From the NCBI RefSeq assembly GCF_014203425.1, contig NZ_JACHJC010000001.1, positions 6,589,501-6,653,500 on the forward strand: 64,000 nucleotides of DNA. Direction: 5' to 3'. A program made the position numbers and the translations under genes. The notes beneath the pieces are model-generated. The model was not told the origin of the DNA and ran no database searches. It saw only the letters and a program-made list of their open reading frames with translations. Shown here one piece after another: positions 18,082 to 26,302 of the stretch (positions are counted from its first letter, which is position 1; every line of letters begins with the position of its first letter). The DNA comes from Micromonospora echinospora (lineage in GTDB: Bacteria; Actinomycetota; Actinomycetes; Mycobacteriales; Micromonosporaceae).

Positions 18082-18643
18082 ACGTCGTCTGATCCGCGAC
18101 CGTGCCCGTACCCGGCGAGCGGTGCTGGACGCCGCCGAGCGGGTCATCACCCGCCACGGCGCCAACGTCAGCCTGGCCGCCATCGCCCAGGAGGCAGGTG
18201 TCACCAAGAGCGGGCTGATGCACCACTTCCCCTCCCGGGTGGACCTGCTCGCCGCCCTGGTCGAGCATGTGATCAGCCGCTTCTGGGAAGAGGTGAACGC
18301 TCACGTCGACCCCGCTGACGACCGGCCCGGCGCCTTCACGCGCGGTTACGTGCGCGCCCTCACCGGAAACAGTGCGTACCTGGCGGAGCTGGGCAGCGCC
18401 ACCGGCCTGCTCGCGCAACTCGGGGTCGACAGCATGGAGCACGTGCTCGCCGTGGATCCGGAGGACCCGGCACGCTGGAACCGCGCCTTCGAGGCCGACG
18501 GCCTGCCGCCGGGCCGCGTCTGGGCCGTCCGGTACGCCGCCGAAGGGCTGGCCATCGGCATCGGCACCGCCTACGTCACCGACGAGCAGGTCCGGCTGGC
18601 CCGTGAGGAACTGCTCGCCCTCACCGAGAAGGCCCCGGAATGA
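18068..18643 (+). CDS. TetR-family regulator
   Basis: 191 residues. N-terminal TetR HTH (RRAVLDAAERVITRHGANVSLAAIAQEAGVTKSGLMHHFPSR) followed by a divergent ligand-binding domain with the TetR_C-like segment WAVRYAAEGLAIG. GTG at 18068 has GGAGG (18058-18062) five bases upstream, which decides the start over GTG at 18062. It overlaps the exporter gene by 14 bases and probably represses it through the palindrome upstream of that gene. Confidence 0.88.
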   Translation: MPDTERRLIRDRARTRRAVLDAAERVITRHGANVSLAAIAQEAGVTKSGLMHHFPSRVDLLAALVEHVISRFWEEVNAHVDPADDRPGAFTRGYVRALTGNSAYLAELGSATGLLAQLGVDSMEHVLAVDPEDPARWNRAFEADGLPPGRVWAVRYAAEGLAIGIGTAYVTDEQVRLAREELLALTEKAPE

Positions 18644-18679
18644 GTTCAGGCCCGGAATCGGTGGATTCCGGGCCTGAAC
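18644..18679. terminator. Bidirectional terminator, TetR gene and first initiator tRNA
   Basis: Perfect 16-base inverted repeat (GTTCAGGCCCGGAATC, loop GGTG, then its complement) that begins right at the tetR stop and ends 5 bases from the 3' end of the tRNA. It can stop both convergent transcripts. Confidence 0.75.
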
Positions 18680-18683
18680 GTTC

Positions 18684-18766
18684 GTAGCGGGGACAGGATT
18701 TGAACCTGCGACCTCTGGGTTATGAGCCCAGCGAGCTACCGAGCTGCTCCACCCCGCGTCGGCTCG
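18684..18766. repeat. 83-base direct repeat containing tRNA-fMet, copy 1
   Basis: Identical to 21475-21557: the whole tRNA plus one base beyond its 3' end and eight bases upstream of its 5' end. The flanks diverge on both sides. It marks a duplication of the tRNA gene; the two copies enclose about 2.7 kb with two genes. Confidence 0.85.
18685..18758 (-). tRNA. tRNA-fMet (initiator), CAT anticodon, copy 1
   Basis: 74 bases on the minus strand. Acceptor CGCGGGG pairs with CCCCGCT, leaving an unpaired C1:U72 end, and the anticodon stem has the three G:C pairs GGG-CTCATAA-CCC. Both are initiator features. T-loop GTTCAAATC. CCA is not encoded. A TAAGCT -10-like hexamer (plus 18770-18775) lies upstream. 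It is identical to the copy at 21476-21549. Confidence 0.95.
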
Positions 18767-18837
18767 TACAGCTTATCCCATCGTGATCGCCGGGATCAGC
18801 CGGGTACCCGATCCCGGTCCGCGCGCCGCCGCGGGCG

Positions 18838-19410
18838 TCACGCCCCGCCGGTCAGTCCGCCCTGCCACGGGTCGTCCAGGACGACGGCGGCGTCGATCGT
18901 CGCGCCGGTCATCGCCTCCAGCACCACTGCGGCGCGCTGCGAGAAGGTCAGATCGGTACGGGACCGGGGCCCGCCGTCGCCGAACACGGCGACCACCGGC
19001 GCGGGTGGGGTCCCCCAGGCCCGACCGGTGATCAGGTCGAGCGTGGCGTTCACCTGCCCGTCGGCCGCGAACGTCGCGGCGATCCGGTTCGGGTCGGACA
19101 TGACGGAGCACGCCACGCCGCCGGTGGACAGGCCGGAGAGCACGGCAGGGTCCAGGCCGACCCAGCCGGTCGTTCCCTCCAGTTCCAGCACGATCGCCCG
19201 GTGCGGGGTCACCTGCTTGCCCAGGAGCAGCACCGACCGGTCCCCCGGCCGGCGCGTGGAGAGCCGCTCGACGACCAGCCGCCTGGCCCCGGACACGTCC
19301 GCGGGCTGCGCGACACCCATGTTGCGGAGCGATTCCTCGGCGGCGAGCGGAGCGACGGTGATGCACCATCCCTCGCCGAGCGTCTCGGTTAGATCGAGCG
19401 GTTCCGGCAC
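18838..19410 (-). CDS. Hypothetical protein, possibly DUF6461-like
   Basis: 190 residues, soluble, no signal peptide. Segments such as GWCITVAPLAAEESLRNMG and AIVLELEGTTGWVGLDP have a general resemblance to DUF6461 proteins, but I am not sure of the family. GTG at 19410 has GGAGGT four bases upstream. It follows the secreted nuclease gene by 52 bases on the same strand and is probably co-transcribed. By position alone it could be a cytoplasmic companion or immunity-like protein of that nuclease; the sequence gives no direct support. Confidence 0.72.
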   Translation of the reverse strand: MPEPLDLTETLGEGWCITVAPLAAEESLRNMGVAQPADVSGARRLVVERLSTRRPGDRSVLLLGKQVTPHRAIVLELEGTTGWVGLDPAVLSGLSTGGVACSVMSDPNRIAATFAADGQVNATLDLITGRAWGTPPAPVVAVFGDGGPRSRTDLTFSQRAAVVLEAMTGATIDAAVVLDDPWQGGLTGGA

Positions 19411-19462
19411 GTGTACCTCCGGGGCGGTGGGGTCTCGCGGCCGCGGGACCCCACCGGGACCG

Positions 19463-21031
19463 TCAGCCTCGAATGTTGACGTAGAACTTGTCGTTCACCT
19501 GGTACGGCAGGTCGAGGCCGGCGTCCCAGGCCAGGATCCTGTCGTCGACGTAGTAGGCGATCAGCTTGCCACCGGCGACGCTGTTGTGGTGCTGGTCGAC
19601 CGCCTCGACCGAGAAGTTGAAGGACGGGTTCTCCGGATCGGGGTGCCCCGCACCCTCCAGTGTCGAGGCGAACGGGTACTCGTCGCACTGCTGGGCCGGG
19701 GTGTCGGGCGGCACCGGCAGCCCGGTCAACTGGTACAGGTGCCCGTACGGCGGCCTGCCGTAGCAGGCACCGTCCTTGTGGTCGCTGTTCGCCTGCACGA
19801 GGTCGGGGTGCAGGGCGCTGGTGATCCGGTGCAGCGCCGGCGCGGTGTTGTCACCGGGGACGAACTTGCCCGGGATCTCCTTGTCGCGCGGCCACGGCAC
19901 GCCGTCCGGCGCCAGCATCGGGTAGGTGTCGTTCGGGTCGTTCTGCGCTCTCCAGATGTGCAGCGAGACGTCGCTGTATTCGGACACGAGGTCGTAGGTC
20001 AGGTGCGGAATGGTCTCCGCGAAGATGCACGCCTTCGGATACCGGGTGTCGAACCGGCTGAAGTACGTGGCCGAGTCGCAGCGGACGAGCCGCGGCGCGC
20101 TGTTGCCCGGCCGGATCGTGCGGTACCGGCTGGAGTCGCTGAAGGCCGAGAGGTACCAACGGCTGAACGAGAGCTTGTCCCGGCCCGCGGTCACCACCTC
20201 GTGGTTGTACACGTCCCAGTAGAACCACCGGGTGTTGTTGTCCCACGTCACCCACGGCATCGTCGCCGCGCCCCGGGTGGCGTGGCAGATCTCGTATTCC
20301 TCGCTGCAGTGGGCGATCAGGCTCAGCGGCAGGTTCGGCGCGACGAAAAGATTGTCGATCGGGCCCCAGTCGTAGTCGACCGAATCGCGCTGGATCCGGG
20401 AGAACACCCGGACTCTGCGCTCCTTGTCGTCGCCCTGGGTGAAGATCTCGATGGTTCCCGTCGAGGTGCCCTCCTTCTCGACGGGAATTCCCCTGTTGTC
20501 GACTTCCCAGTATTCGGCCACCAGCTTGACCCTGGCGCAGTAGGTGAACCGGTTGTGAATGCGTCCGATGCCGTTGTCGGCCCCACCCGCGTCGAAACAC
20601 TCGGTGACGCGCGCGGCGGCCGGCTGCTCGCCGATCGGCGCGGCGACCATCGGGCTCGGCGACGCCTCGGCGGCGGGCCGCGCGGGCTGCGGGTGGGCGG
20701 CGATCTGCCGGTTCGCCTCCCGCTGCCCTTCGAGCAGGGACAGCGCCGGAACCCGCTGGCGCCAGTCGTGCTCGGCGGCGCGTTCGGCGTGCTGGGGCTC
20801 GGCGGGCGGCGTCGGCGTAGCCGATCGCCGTCCCTGCGCGCGCATCTGCTCGATGTCCTCCCCCCGGATGCCGACTGTCGTCTTGATCGTCAGGTCGGTG
20901 TCGTCGACGACCTGTCGGTCCACCTTCGGGGCGGCGTGTGCGGGTACGGACAGCGGCGCCGCGGCGGTCAGCAGTGCGACCACCGCGACGGCCACCCGTG
21001 TACGTGGGTGGCGGAGATGACGGTGAGACAC
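19463..21031 (-). CDS. Secreted protein with C-terminal NucA/NucB-type nuclease domain
   Basis: 522 residues. Sec signal peptide (RVAVAVVALLTAAAPLSVPAHA), a charged Pro/Ala-rich linker to about residue 130, a central domain with several cysteines and many aromatic residues (WVTWDNNTRWFYWDV), and a C-terminal domain of about 105 residues. That domain contains CDEYPFASTLEGA, matching the DEWPMA...EEGG active-site pattern of Bacillus NucB, plus FNFSVEAVDQHHNSVAGG. It is probably an extracellular DNase or related nuclease. GTG at 21031 has GGGAGGG three bases upstream. The central domain is unrecognised. Confidence 0.78.
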   Translation of the reverse strand: MSHRHLRHPRTRVAVAVVALLTAAAPLSVPAHAAPKVDRQVVDDTDLTIKTTVGIRGEDIEQMRAQGRRSATPTPPAEPQHAERAAEHDWRQRVPALSLLEGQREANRQIAAHPQPARPAAEASPSPMVAAPIGEQPAAARVTECFDAGGADNGIGRIHNRFTYCARVKLVAEYWEVDNRGIPVEKEGTSTGTIEIFTQGDDKERRVRVFSRIQRDSVDYDWGPIDNLFVAPNLPLSLIAHCSEEYEICHATRGAATMPWVTWDNNTRWFYWDVYNHEVVTAGRDKLSFSRWYLSAFSDSSRYRTIRPGNSAPRLVRCDSATYFSRFDTRYPKACIFAETIPHLTYDLVSEYSDVSLHIWRAQNDPNDTYPMLAPDGVPWPRDKEIPGKFVPGDNTAPALHRITSALHPDLVQANSDHKDGACYGRPPYGHLYQLTGLPVPPDTPAQQCDEYPFASTLEGAGHPDPENPSFNFSVEAVDQHHNSVAGGKLIAYYVDDRILAWDAGLDLPYQVNDKFYVNIRG

Positions 21032-21434
21032 GTTCCCTCCCTGATCGTTGTTTCCGGCCGGCCTCTCACTCGCGCGCACCATCGATGCGGGACGATCGCG
21101 GCGGAATCAGCACAGGGGCCGCCGGACACGTGTTCGCACGGGCGGTGCCCGTACGTCGGCGACGTGTCACAAGCGTGCGCGGAGAATGGCTCTCCCCGAC
21201 CAGGCCCCCGTCTGTCGGTCGCGGACTCGAATCGAAGTGCGAGGCCCATATGTAAACAGCGAGTCACATCGATAGTCAACGTGCGTGTCGGATTGTGGCG
21301 TCATATGCGTGACGCAACAGCGACCTGCGATGTAAGAAAACTCACCTCAATGCCATTTACCTTGCTCGATGACGAGAGGGGTGATTCACTCCGCGCCCGC
21401 GCGAGGCGTGACCGGCGGCCGGGGGCGGGAACGG
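21032..21434. other. Intergenic region with AT-rich core between nuclease gene and tRNA terminator
   Basis: About 400 bases without a convincing gene. 21240-21365 is clearly poorer in GC than the rest of the window (runs such as CATATGTAAACAG and AAGAAAACTC). The part next to 21031 should hold the promoter of the nuclease gene. No repeat, integrase or RNA gene is recognised. Confidence 0.5.
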
Positions 21435-21468
21435 CGAAGGGCCCCGGAGAGAACTCCGGGGCCCTTCG
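21435..21468. terminator. Terminator downstream of second tRNA-fMet
   Basis: Perfect 14-base inverted repeat (CGAAGGGCCCCGGA, loop GAGAAC, complement) starting 7 bases beyond the 3' end of the tRNA on its strand. Confidence 0.7.
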
Positions 21469-21474
21469 TCACGA

Positions 21475-21557
21475 GTAGCGGGGACAGGATTTGAACCTGC
21501 GACCTCTGGGTTATGAGCCCAGCGAGCTACCGAGCTGCTCCACCCCGCGTCGGCTCG
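21475..21557. repeat. 83-base direct repeat containing tRNA-fMet, copy 2
   Basis: Base-for-base identical to 18684-18766. See that entry. Confidence 0.85.
21476..21549 (-). tRNA. tRNA-fMet (initiator), CAT anticodon, copy 2
   Basis: Identical to the tRNA at 18685-18758, with the same C1:U72 mismatch and three G:C anticodon-stem pairs. A TACGGT -10-like hexamer (plus 21561-21566) lies upstream, different from copy 1, so each copy appears to have its own promoter and its own terminator. Confidence 0.95.
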
Positions 21558-21599
21558 ACAACCGTAGCGCACCGACCCGGGGCGGCGCAAAACGGGTGC

Positions 21600-22529
21600 T
21601 CAGTCCAGCCACCGCCGGATCGCCTCGACCGCCCGGCGGCTGTCCGCGTCGAACTGGGCGCGCTCGGTCGAGGTGCTCTCCCAGCCCTGTTCCCACAGCA
21701 CCGTCACCACGTCACCGAGGCGGATCGCGCGGATGAGATGCACCTCGTCGCCGCCGCTCGGATCGCCGTTCGCGTCCCGGTACGGCATCCGCGTCTCGAA
21801 CAGCACCGACTCGTCGCCGTACCCGGTGTCGGGCAGCAACTGCTGCCGTACCGTCACCGACGGCCGGCCCCGGGCGGGCTGCTCGGGGCAGGCCCGGACC
21901 GCCGCGCGCAGCTCGGCCAGTGCCGCCCCGGCGCCGCCGGTCCGATAGATCGTGATGCTGTTCCGGTAGTTGCCGGACGGCACCTCGTCGGCCGGGGCCC
22001 CGGTCCGGCGGTACGGCAACGACCGGGCCCGCTGCGCCACCACCCGCTCGTCGGCGGGGCTCGCGCCGCAGAGCACCGGCAGCACCGGTCCCGGGCCGAA
22101 GTAGTTACCGGTGCCGGCGTCGTTCGCGGCGGGCATGACGAAGAACGCCCGGTCCGGGATGGTGGTCGGGGTGGCCGGGGCCGGAGGCGTGGTGGGCACG
22201 GCCGGGCTCCGCGAGCCGGGCGTACGGCCGACGGTCGGCGACGGCGGTGGCGGTGACGCCGGCGCGACCGAGGGCGTGGCGGTGGACGGCCGCGGGGTGG
22301 GCGTACCCGCGGGCGGCGGAGCCGGGTTCGGCGCCGGCCCGGCGGCGAGCACCAGCTGGCTGCCGGCCACCGTGCCGCCGACCAGCCCGGCCACCGCCAG
22401 GACGGTCAGCGCGGCGCGGCGCCGGGCCCAGCGGTCGGCGCTGCGGCGCAGCCGGTCCGGCGCGGGCAGCACCCGCTCGTCGGTGTCGGCGGCGAGGGAC
22501 CGGTAGTAGCGGTGCAGTTCAGGCGACAT
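21600..22529 (-). CDS. Single-pass membrane protein coupled to SigE-family sigma factor
   Basis: 309 residues. A short cytoplasmic N-terminus (MSPELHRYYRSLAADTDERV), one membrane helix (LTVLAVAGLVGGTVAGSQLVLA), a long Pro/Thr/Ser-rich extracellular spacer, and an extracellular domain of about 180 residues with two cysteines. The start codon overlaps the end of the sigma gene by 11 bases, so it is translationally coupled. The topology fits an anti-sigma or sensor role, but the N-terminus lacks the zinc-binding HxxxCxxC motif, so this is inference from position. Confidence 0.75.
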   Translation of the reverse strand: MSPELHRYYRSLAADTDERVLPAPDRLRRSADRWARRRAALTVLAVAGLVGGTVAGSQLVLAAGPAPNPAPPPAGTPTPRPSTATPSVAPASPPPPSPTVGRTPGSRSPAVPTTPPAPATPTTIPDRAFFVMPAANDAGTGNYFGPGPVLPVLCGASPADERVVAQRARSLPYRRTGAPADEVPSGNYRNSITIYRTGGAGAALAELRAAVRACPEQPARGRPSVTVRQQLLPDTGYGDESVLFETRMPYRDANGDPSGGDEVHLIRAIRLGDVVTVLWEQGWESTSTERAQFDADSRRAVEAIRRWLD

Positions 22530-23028
22530 CGTTGACCTCCAGCTCCTCGGCGGCGACGCCGGGCAACAGCTCGGCCAGCCGGGCCCGGCCCCGGGACAGC
22601 CAGGACTTCACAGTGCCGGCGGGTACCCCGGCCTCCCGGGCGATGTCCTCCACCGGCAGGTCGAACAGGTAGTGCAGGGCGAGCGCCTGCCGCTGCCGGG
22701 GCGGGAGCTGTCGTAGCGCCCCGACCAGCAGCACGGTGTCCTCGCCCGGCGGTCCGACGTCCGGCGGCGGCCCGGTGCGGCTGGCCGCGAGGCGCCACCC
22801 GCGCAGCCGCCGGAACCGGTCGGTCGCCAGCCGGCTGATCACCAGCCGCAGCCACGCCTCCGGGGCGGGGTGGGCGGCGAGCTTCGCCCACTGCCGCCAG
22901 GCCCGCGCGTACGCCTCCTGCACGAGATCCTGGGCCTCGGCCGGATCGCCGGCCACCGCGTAGCCGTACCGGACGGCCCGCCCCGACGTGCTGCGGTAGA
23001 AGTCGTCGAAGCTGTTCGCGTCACGCAT
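22519..23028 (-). CDS. ECF RNA polymerase sigma factor, SigE family
   Basis: 169 residues. Region 2 (FYRSTSGRAVRYGYAVAGDPAEAQDLVQEAYARAW) and region 4 (LRQLPPRQRQALALHYLFDLPVEDIAREAGVPAGTVKSWLSRGRARL) are both clear. Length and wording of region 2 fit the actinobacterial SigE-type ECF group. ATG at 23028 has GGGAGGG three bases upstream. It is co-transcribed with the overlapping downstream membrane protein. Confidence 0.92.
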   Translation of the reverse strand: MRDANSFDDFYRSTSGRAVRYGYAVAGDPAEAQDLVQEAYARAWRQWAKLAAHPAPEAWLRLVISRLATDRFRRLRGWRLAASRTGPPPDVGPPGEDTVLLVGALRQLPPRQRQALALHYLFDLPVEDIAREAGVPAGTVKSWLSRGRARLAELLPGVAAEELEVNDVA

Positions 23029-23113
23029 GTGCCCTCCCGCCCCCCACACGTCCATCTGCACTGTTGACGGCGCAGTGGGGTGCGGGGTTGCGGGCGGGGA
23101 GTCCGGAAGACGA

Positions 23114-23164
23114 CACGAGCCCGGGGTCCGGGTGACCGTTGCGGTCCCGGACCACGGGCTCGTG
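23114..23164. terminator. Terminator after the UPF0182 gene
   Basis: Inverted repeat with 19-base arms (CACGAGCCCGGGGTCCGGG and its complement with one mismatch) around a 13-base loop, 15 bases beyond the UPF0182 stop on its strand. Confidence 0.65.
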
Positions 23165-23178
23165 GTGTCGGCTCGGCG

Positions 23179-26175
23179 TCAGCCGCTCGGTGTGGGCGCC
23201 GGCGATGTGGGCGCCGGCGGTGAGACGCTGCCCGACGGCGCCGGGTTGCCCGAGCCGCCGGCCGCGGCCTGGGCCTGCTGGAACGCGCTCATCGCCTCGT
23301 CCAGCGCCTTCAGCGCGCGCCCGTACCGCTCGAAGTCGCCGGACGTCTGCGCGGCCTTGACCTCGGCGATCGCGGTCTGCACCCGGGCGGCAGCCTGGGC
23401 CAGGTCCCCGCTCATCGGCGGCGGCGTCGCGTTGTTGTCGCCCCCGGTCGGCGGCGGCGTCGTCGTGTCGTTGTCGTCGGTGCTGGGCGGCGGGTTGTTG
23501 TTCGGTGCCCGCTTGCCCTGTTCGACGAGCTGCTTGATGCCGTCGTTGAGGTTGTTGGCGAGCACCACGTACGAGCCGCCGTCACCGTAGGAGAGCAGCA
23601 CCTTCTGCAGCAGCGGGTACGCGTCCTGGTTGCTGCTCTTCACGTAGACCGGCTCGACGTAGAGCATGCCGTCGGCGAACGGCAGCGACAGCAGGTTGCC
23701 GTACTGCACCTGGGCCTGGTTGGAGGAGAGCAGGTTGAGCTGCTGCCGGATGTCGCCGTTGTTCGTCATCTGCTGGTGCACCTGCGTCGGCCCGGAGATC
23801 CGGGTCTGGTCCGGCAGCTCCAGCACCTCCAGTTGGGGCTTGCCGTCGACGTACGAGCCGGAGACCAGCGCGGCGAGGTTCTGCCGCCCGTTCGGGGTGA
23901 CCGCGGAGGTCAGCTGGAAGCGTGGCCCCTCCTGCCCGGGGAACTGGGTGAAGAGGTAGTACGGCGGCTGCTTCTGCCCGCTGTCCGGCGCGTCCGGCAC
24001 GTTCGGCACCTGCCAGAAATCCTGGCCGGAGTAGAAGTCGCCCGGGTCGGTGACGTGGAACTTGGTGAGCAGGTTGCGCTGCACCTTGAACATGTCCGCC
24101 GGGTAGCGGAAGTGCTCGGCCAGCTCGGCCGGGATGTCGCCCTTGGGCAGCACCAGGTCGCCGCCGAACGCCTTGTTCCACGCCTTGAGCACCGGGTCGG
24201 TGTCGTCGTACGAGTAGAGCTTGACCGTCCCGTCGTACGCGTCGACTGTCGCCTTCACCGAGTTGCGGATGTAGTTGACGTTCTCCCGGGCGAGCTGGAA
24301 CGTGCCCCGGCCGGTCAGCTCGTCGGTGGTCTCCGCCTGGAGGTTGACCCGCTCGGCGTACGGGTAGGTCGCCGCCGTGGTGTAGCCGTCGATGATCCAC
24401 AGGACCCGGCCGTTCACGACCGCCGGGTACGGGTCGCCGTCGAGCGTGAGGAACGGTGCGACCTTCTCCACCCGGTCACGCGGGTTGCGCACGTAGAGCA
24501 GCTTCGAGTTCTCGTTGACCGCCTCGGAGAGCAGGAAGTTCGGCTCCTGCTCCTTGATCGAGTAGAGCAGGCGGCGCGGGAACGAACCGATCTTGACGCC
24601 ACCCTCGCCGGTGTAGGTGTAGTACTGCTCGCCGCCGGTGGAGGTGGGCCGGTCGAACTCGACGTTGCGGTCGCCGTTCTGCCCGACGATCGCGTAGTCC
24701 CCCGGCTCCATCCGCTCGCCGTAGTAGATCCGCGGCTGCTGGGCCGGGATCTCCTCGGCCGGCGAGGAACACGCCTCCTGCGCCTTCTCGCCCAGGAAGC
24801 CGGAGACGAAGTACGGCTGCCCGCCGCAGACCACCTGGTTCGCCGGGGCGGCCACCAGGCCGTACCCGTGGGTGTAGACGGTGTGGCGGTTGATCCAGTT
24901 GCTCTGCTGGTCGGTCAGCTCGCCGTAGTTGATCTCACGGACGCCGACCACGTAGTCGGAGGTCTTGTCCTTGACCGAGTACCTGTCGATGTCCAGCTTC
25001 GAGCCGAAGTCGTAGAAGCCGCGGACCTGCTGGAGCTGGGTGTACGTCTCGGAGACCAGCTGCGGGTCGAGCAGCCGGATGTTCTGCACGACCGAGGTGT
25101 CGGTGGCCAGGCTGGCGGGTGGAACGAGGTTGCTCGCCGCGTACGGTGTGGTCTTCGTTCCTTCGAGGCTGAACGCGGTGCGGGTGGCCTTGATGCTGCG
25201 TTCGATGTACGGCGCTTCCTTGTCCCGGGCGCTCGGCTTGACCTCGAACGTCTGCACGGCCCACGGGTAGATGCCGCCGATCGCGACAGCGGAGACGCCG
25301 AGCAGGGCGAGCGAGATGCCCGGCCAGACCAGGTTCCGCATCACCGCGTTGGAGAACACGATGATTGCCAGCGCCACCAGGACGGAGATCCAGGCGAGGA
25401 TCTCCTTCGCCGGCAGCAGCGCGTTCACGTCGGCGTAGCCGGCGCCGTAGAGCTTGGCGCCCTCGTTGTACTCCAGCAGCATGGCCCGCCGGTCCAGCAC
25501 GTACGCGACGGCCTTGAGCAGCACGAAGACCGCGACCAGCGAGCTGAGGTGGGCGCGGGCGGCGTTCGTCATCCGGTCGCCGACGCCCTGGAGCCGCACC
25601 CCGCCGAAGACGTAGTGCACGGCGAGCGCGCCGAGCAGGGCCAGCACGACAGCGGTGAAGCCGACGCCGAGCAGGTAGCGCCAGAACGGGAGCTGGAAGA
25701 CGTAGAAGCCGACGTCGATGCCGAACTCGGGGTCCTTCACGCCGAAGTCGCCGCCGTTGCGGAACAGCAGCCACTGGCTCCACCGGCTCTGCGCGGACAG
25801 GCCGGCGAACAGCCCGACGACGGCGGCGGCGAGCGCGATCCAGCTGCCGAGCCGAGGGCTCAGGAGCATCCGGTAGCGCTCCAGGGTGGCCTGCTCTGCC
25901 GAGTGCGGGCGCATCCGGGGCCGGAGCCGGTAGGCCAGCCAGAGGTTGCCGGCGACGATCAGCGCCATGCCGACACCGATCACCAGGAACAGCAGCAGCC
26001 GGGTGGCGAGGACACCGGTGAAGACCTGGGTGTAGCGGACCTCGTCGAACCAGAGCCAGTCCGTCCACGCGTTGACGCCCCAGCCGAGCAGGGTGAACAA
26101 GACGAACACCCCGATCAGGACACCGATGGTGACGCGTCCGCGTCGGCTCATCCTCGGCAAGGGACTGCTACGCAT
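23179..26175 (-). CDS. UPF0182 family membrane protein
   Basis: 998 residues. Seven or so membrane helices in the first 330 residues (VTIGVLIGVFVLFTLLGWG through LALLGVSAVAIGGIYPWAV), followed by a large extracytoplasmic domain (YDFGSKLDIDRY, THGYGLVAAPAN, IYYGER) and a Pro/Ser/Gln-rich C-terminal tail. This is the conserved actinobacterial family represented by Rv3193c; its function is unknown. ATG at 26175 (MRSSPLPRMSRRGR) is chosen. It is followed on the left by a strong hairpin terminator. Confidence 0.92.
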   Translation of the reverse strand: MRSSPLPRMSRRGRVTIGVLIGVFVLFTLLGWGVNAWTDWLWFDEVRYTQVFTGVLATRLLLFLVIGVGMALIVAGNLWLAYRLRPRMRPHSAEQATLERYRMLLSPRLGSWIALAAAVVGLFAGLSAQSRWSQWLLFRNGGDFGVKDPEFGIDVGFYVFQLPFWRYLLGVGFTAVVLALLGALAVHYVFGGVRLQGVGDRMTNAARAHLSSLVAVFVLLKAVAYVLDRRAMLLEYNEGAKLYGAGYADVNALLPAKEILAWISVLVALAIIVFSNAVMRNLVWPGISLALLGVSAVAIGGIYPWAVQTFEVKPSARDKEAPYIERSIKATRTAFSLEGTKTTPYAASNLVPPASLATDTSVVQNIRLLDPQLVSETYTQLQQVRGFYDFGSKLDIDRYSVKDKTSDYVVGVREINYGELTDQQSNWINRHTVYTHGYGLVAAPANQVVCGGQPYFVSGFLGEKAQEACSSPAEEIPAQQPRIYYGERMEPGDYAIVGQNGDRNVEFDRPTSTGGEQYYTYTGEGGVKIGSFPRRLLYSIKEQEPNFLLSEAVNENSKLLYVRNPRDRVEKVAPFLTLDGDPYPAVVNGRVLWIIDGYTTAATYPYAERVNLQAETTDELTGRGTFQLARENVNYIRNSVKATVDAYDGTVKLYSYDDTDPVLKAWNKAFGGDLVLPKGDIPAELAEHFRYPADMFKVQRNLLTKFHVTDPGDFYSGQDFWQVPNVPDAPDSGQKQPPYYLFTQFPGQEGPRFQLTSAVTPNGRQNLAALVSGSYVDGKPQLEVLELPDQTRISGPTQVHQQMTNNGDIRQQLNLLSSNQAQVQYGNLLSLPFADGMLYVEPVYVKSSNQDAYPLLQKVLLSYGDGGSYVVLANNLNDGIKQLVEQGKRAPNNNPPPSTDDNDTTTPPPTGGDNNATPPPMSGDLAQAAARVQTAIAEVKAAQTSGDFERYGRALKALDEAMSAFQQAQAAAGGSGNPAPSGSVSPPAPTSPAPTPSG

Positions 26176-26302
26176 GACCACTTTTGGCTCCGCACGCTCG
26201 ATGTGATCGGCTCCGACCAGGCACCAAGAGTACGGGGTCTTCCTGAGCACGTCGGGTCAAGGTCACGTCACGATCGGCACGGTGGAGCTGGCCCGGGCCG
26301 GT

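Noticed and set aside
18684..21557. Integrated mobile element bounded by tRNA attachment sites
   Set aside because: There is no integrase, transposase or partial tRNA end; both tRNA copies are complete and have their own terminators. A duplication is clear, but not a mobile element.
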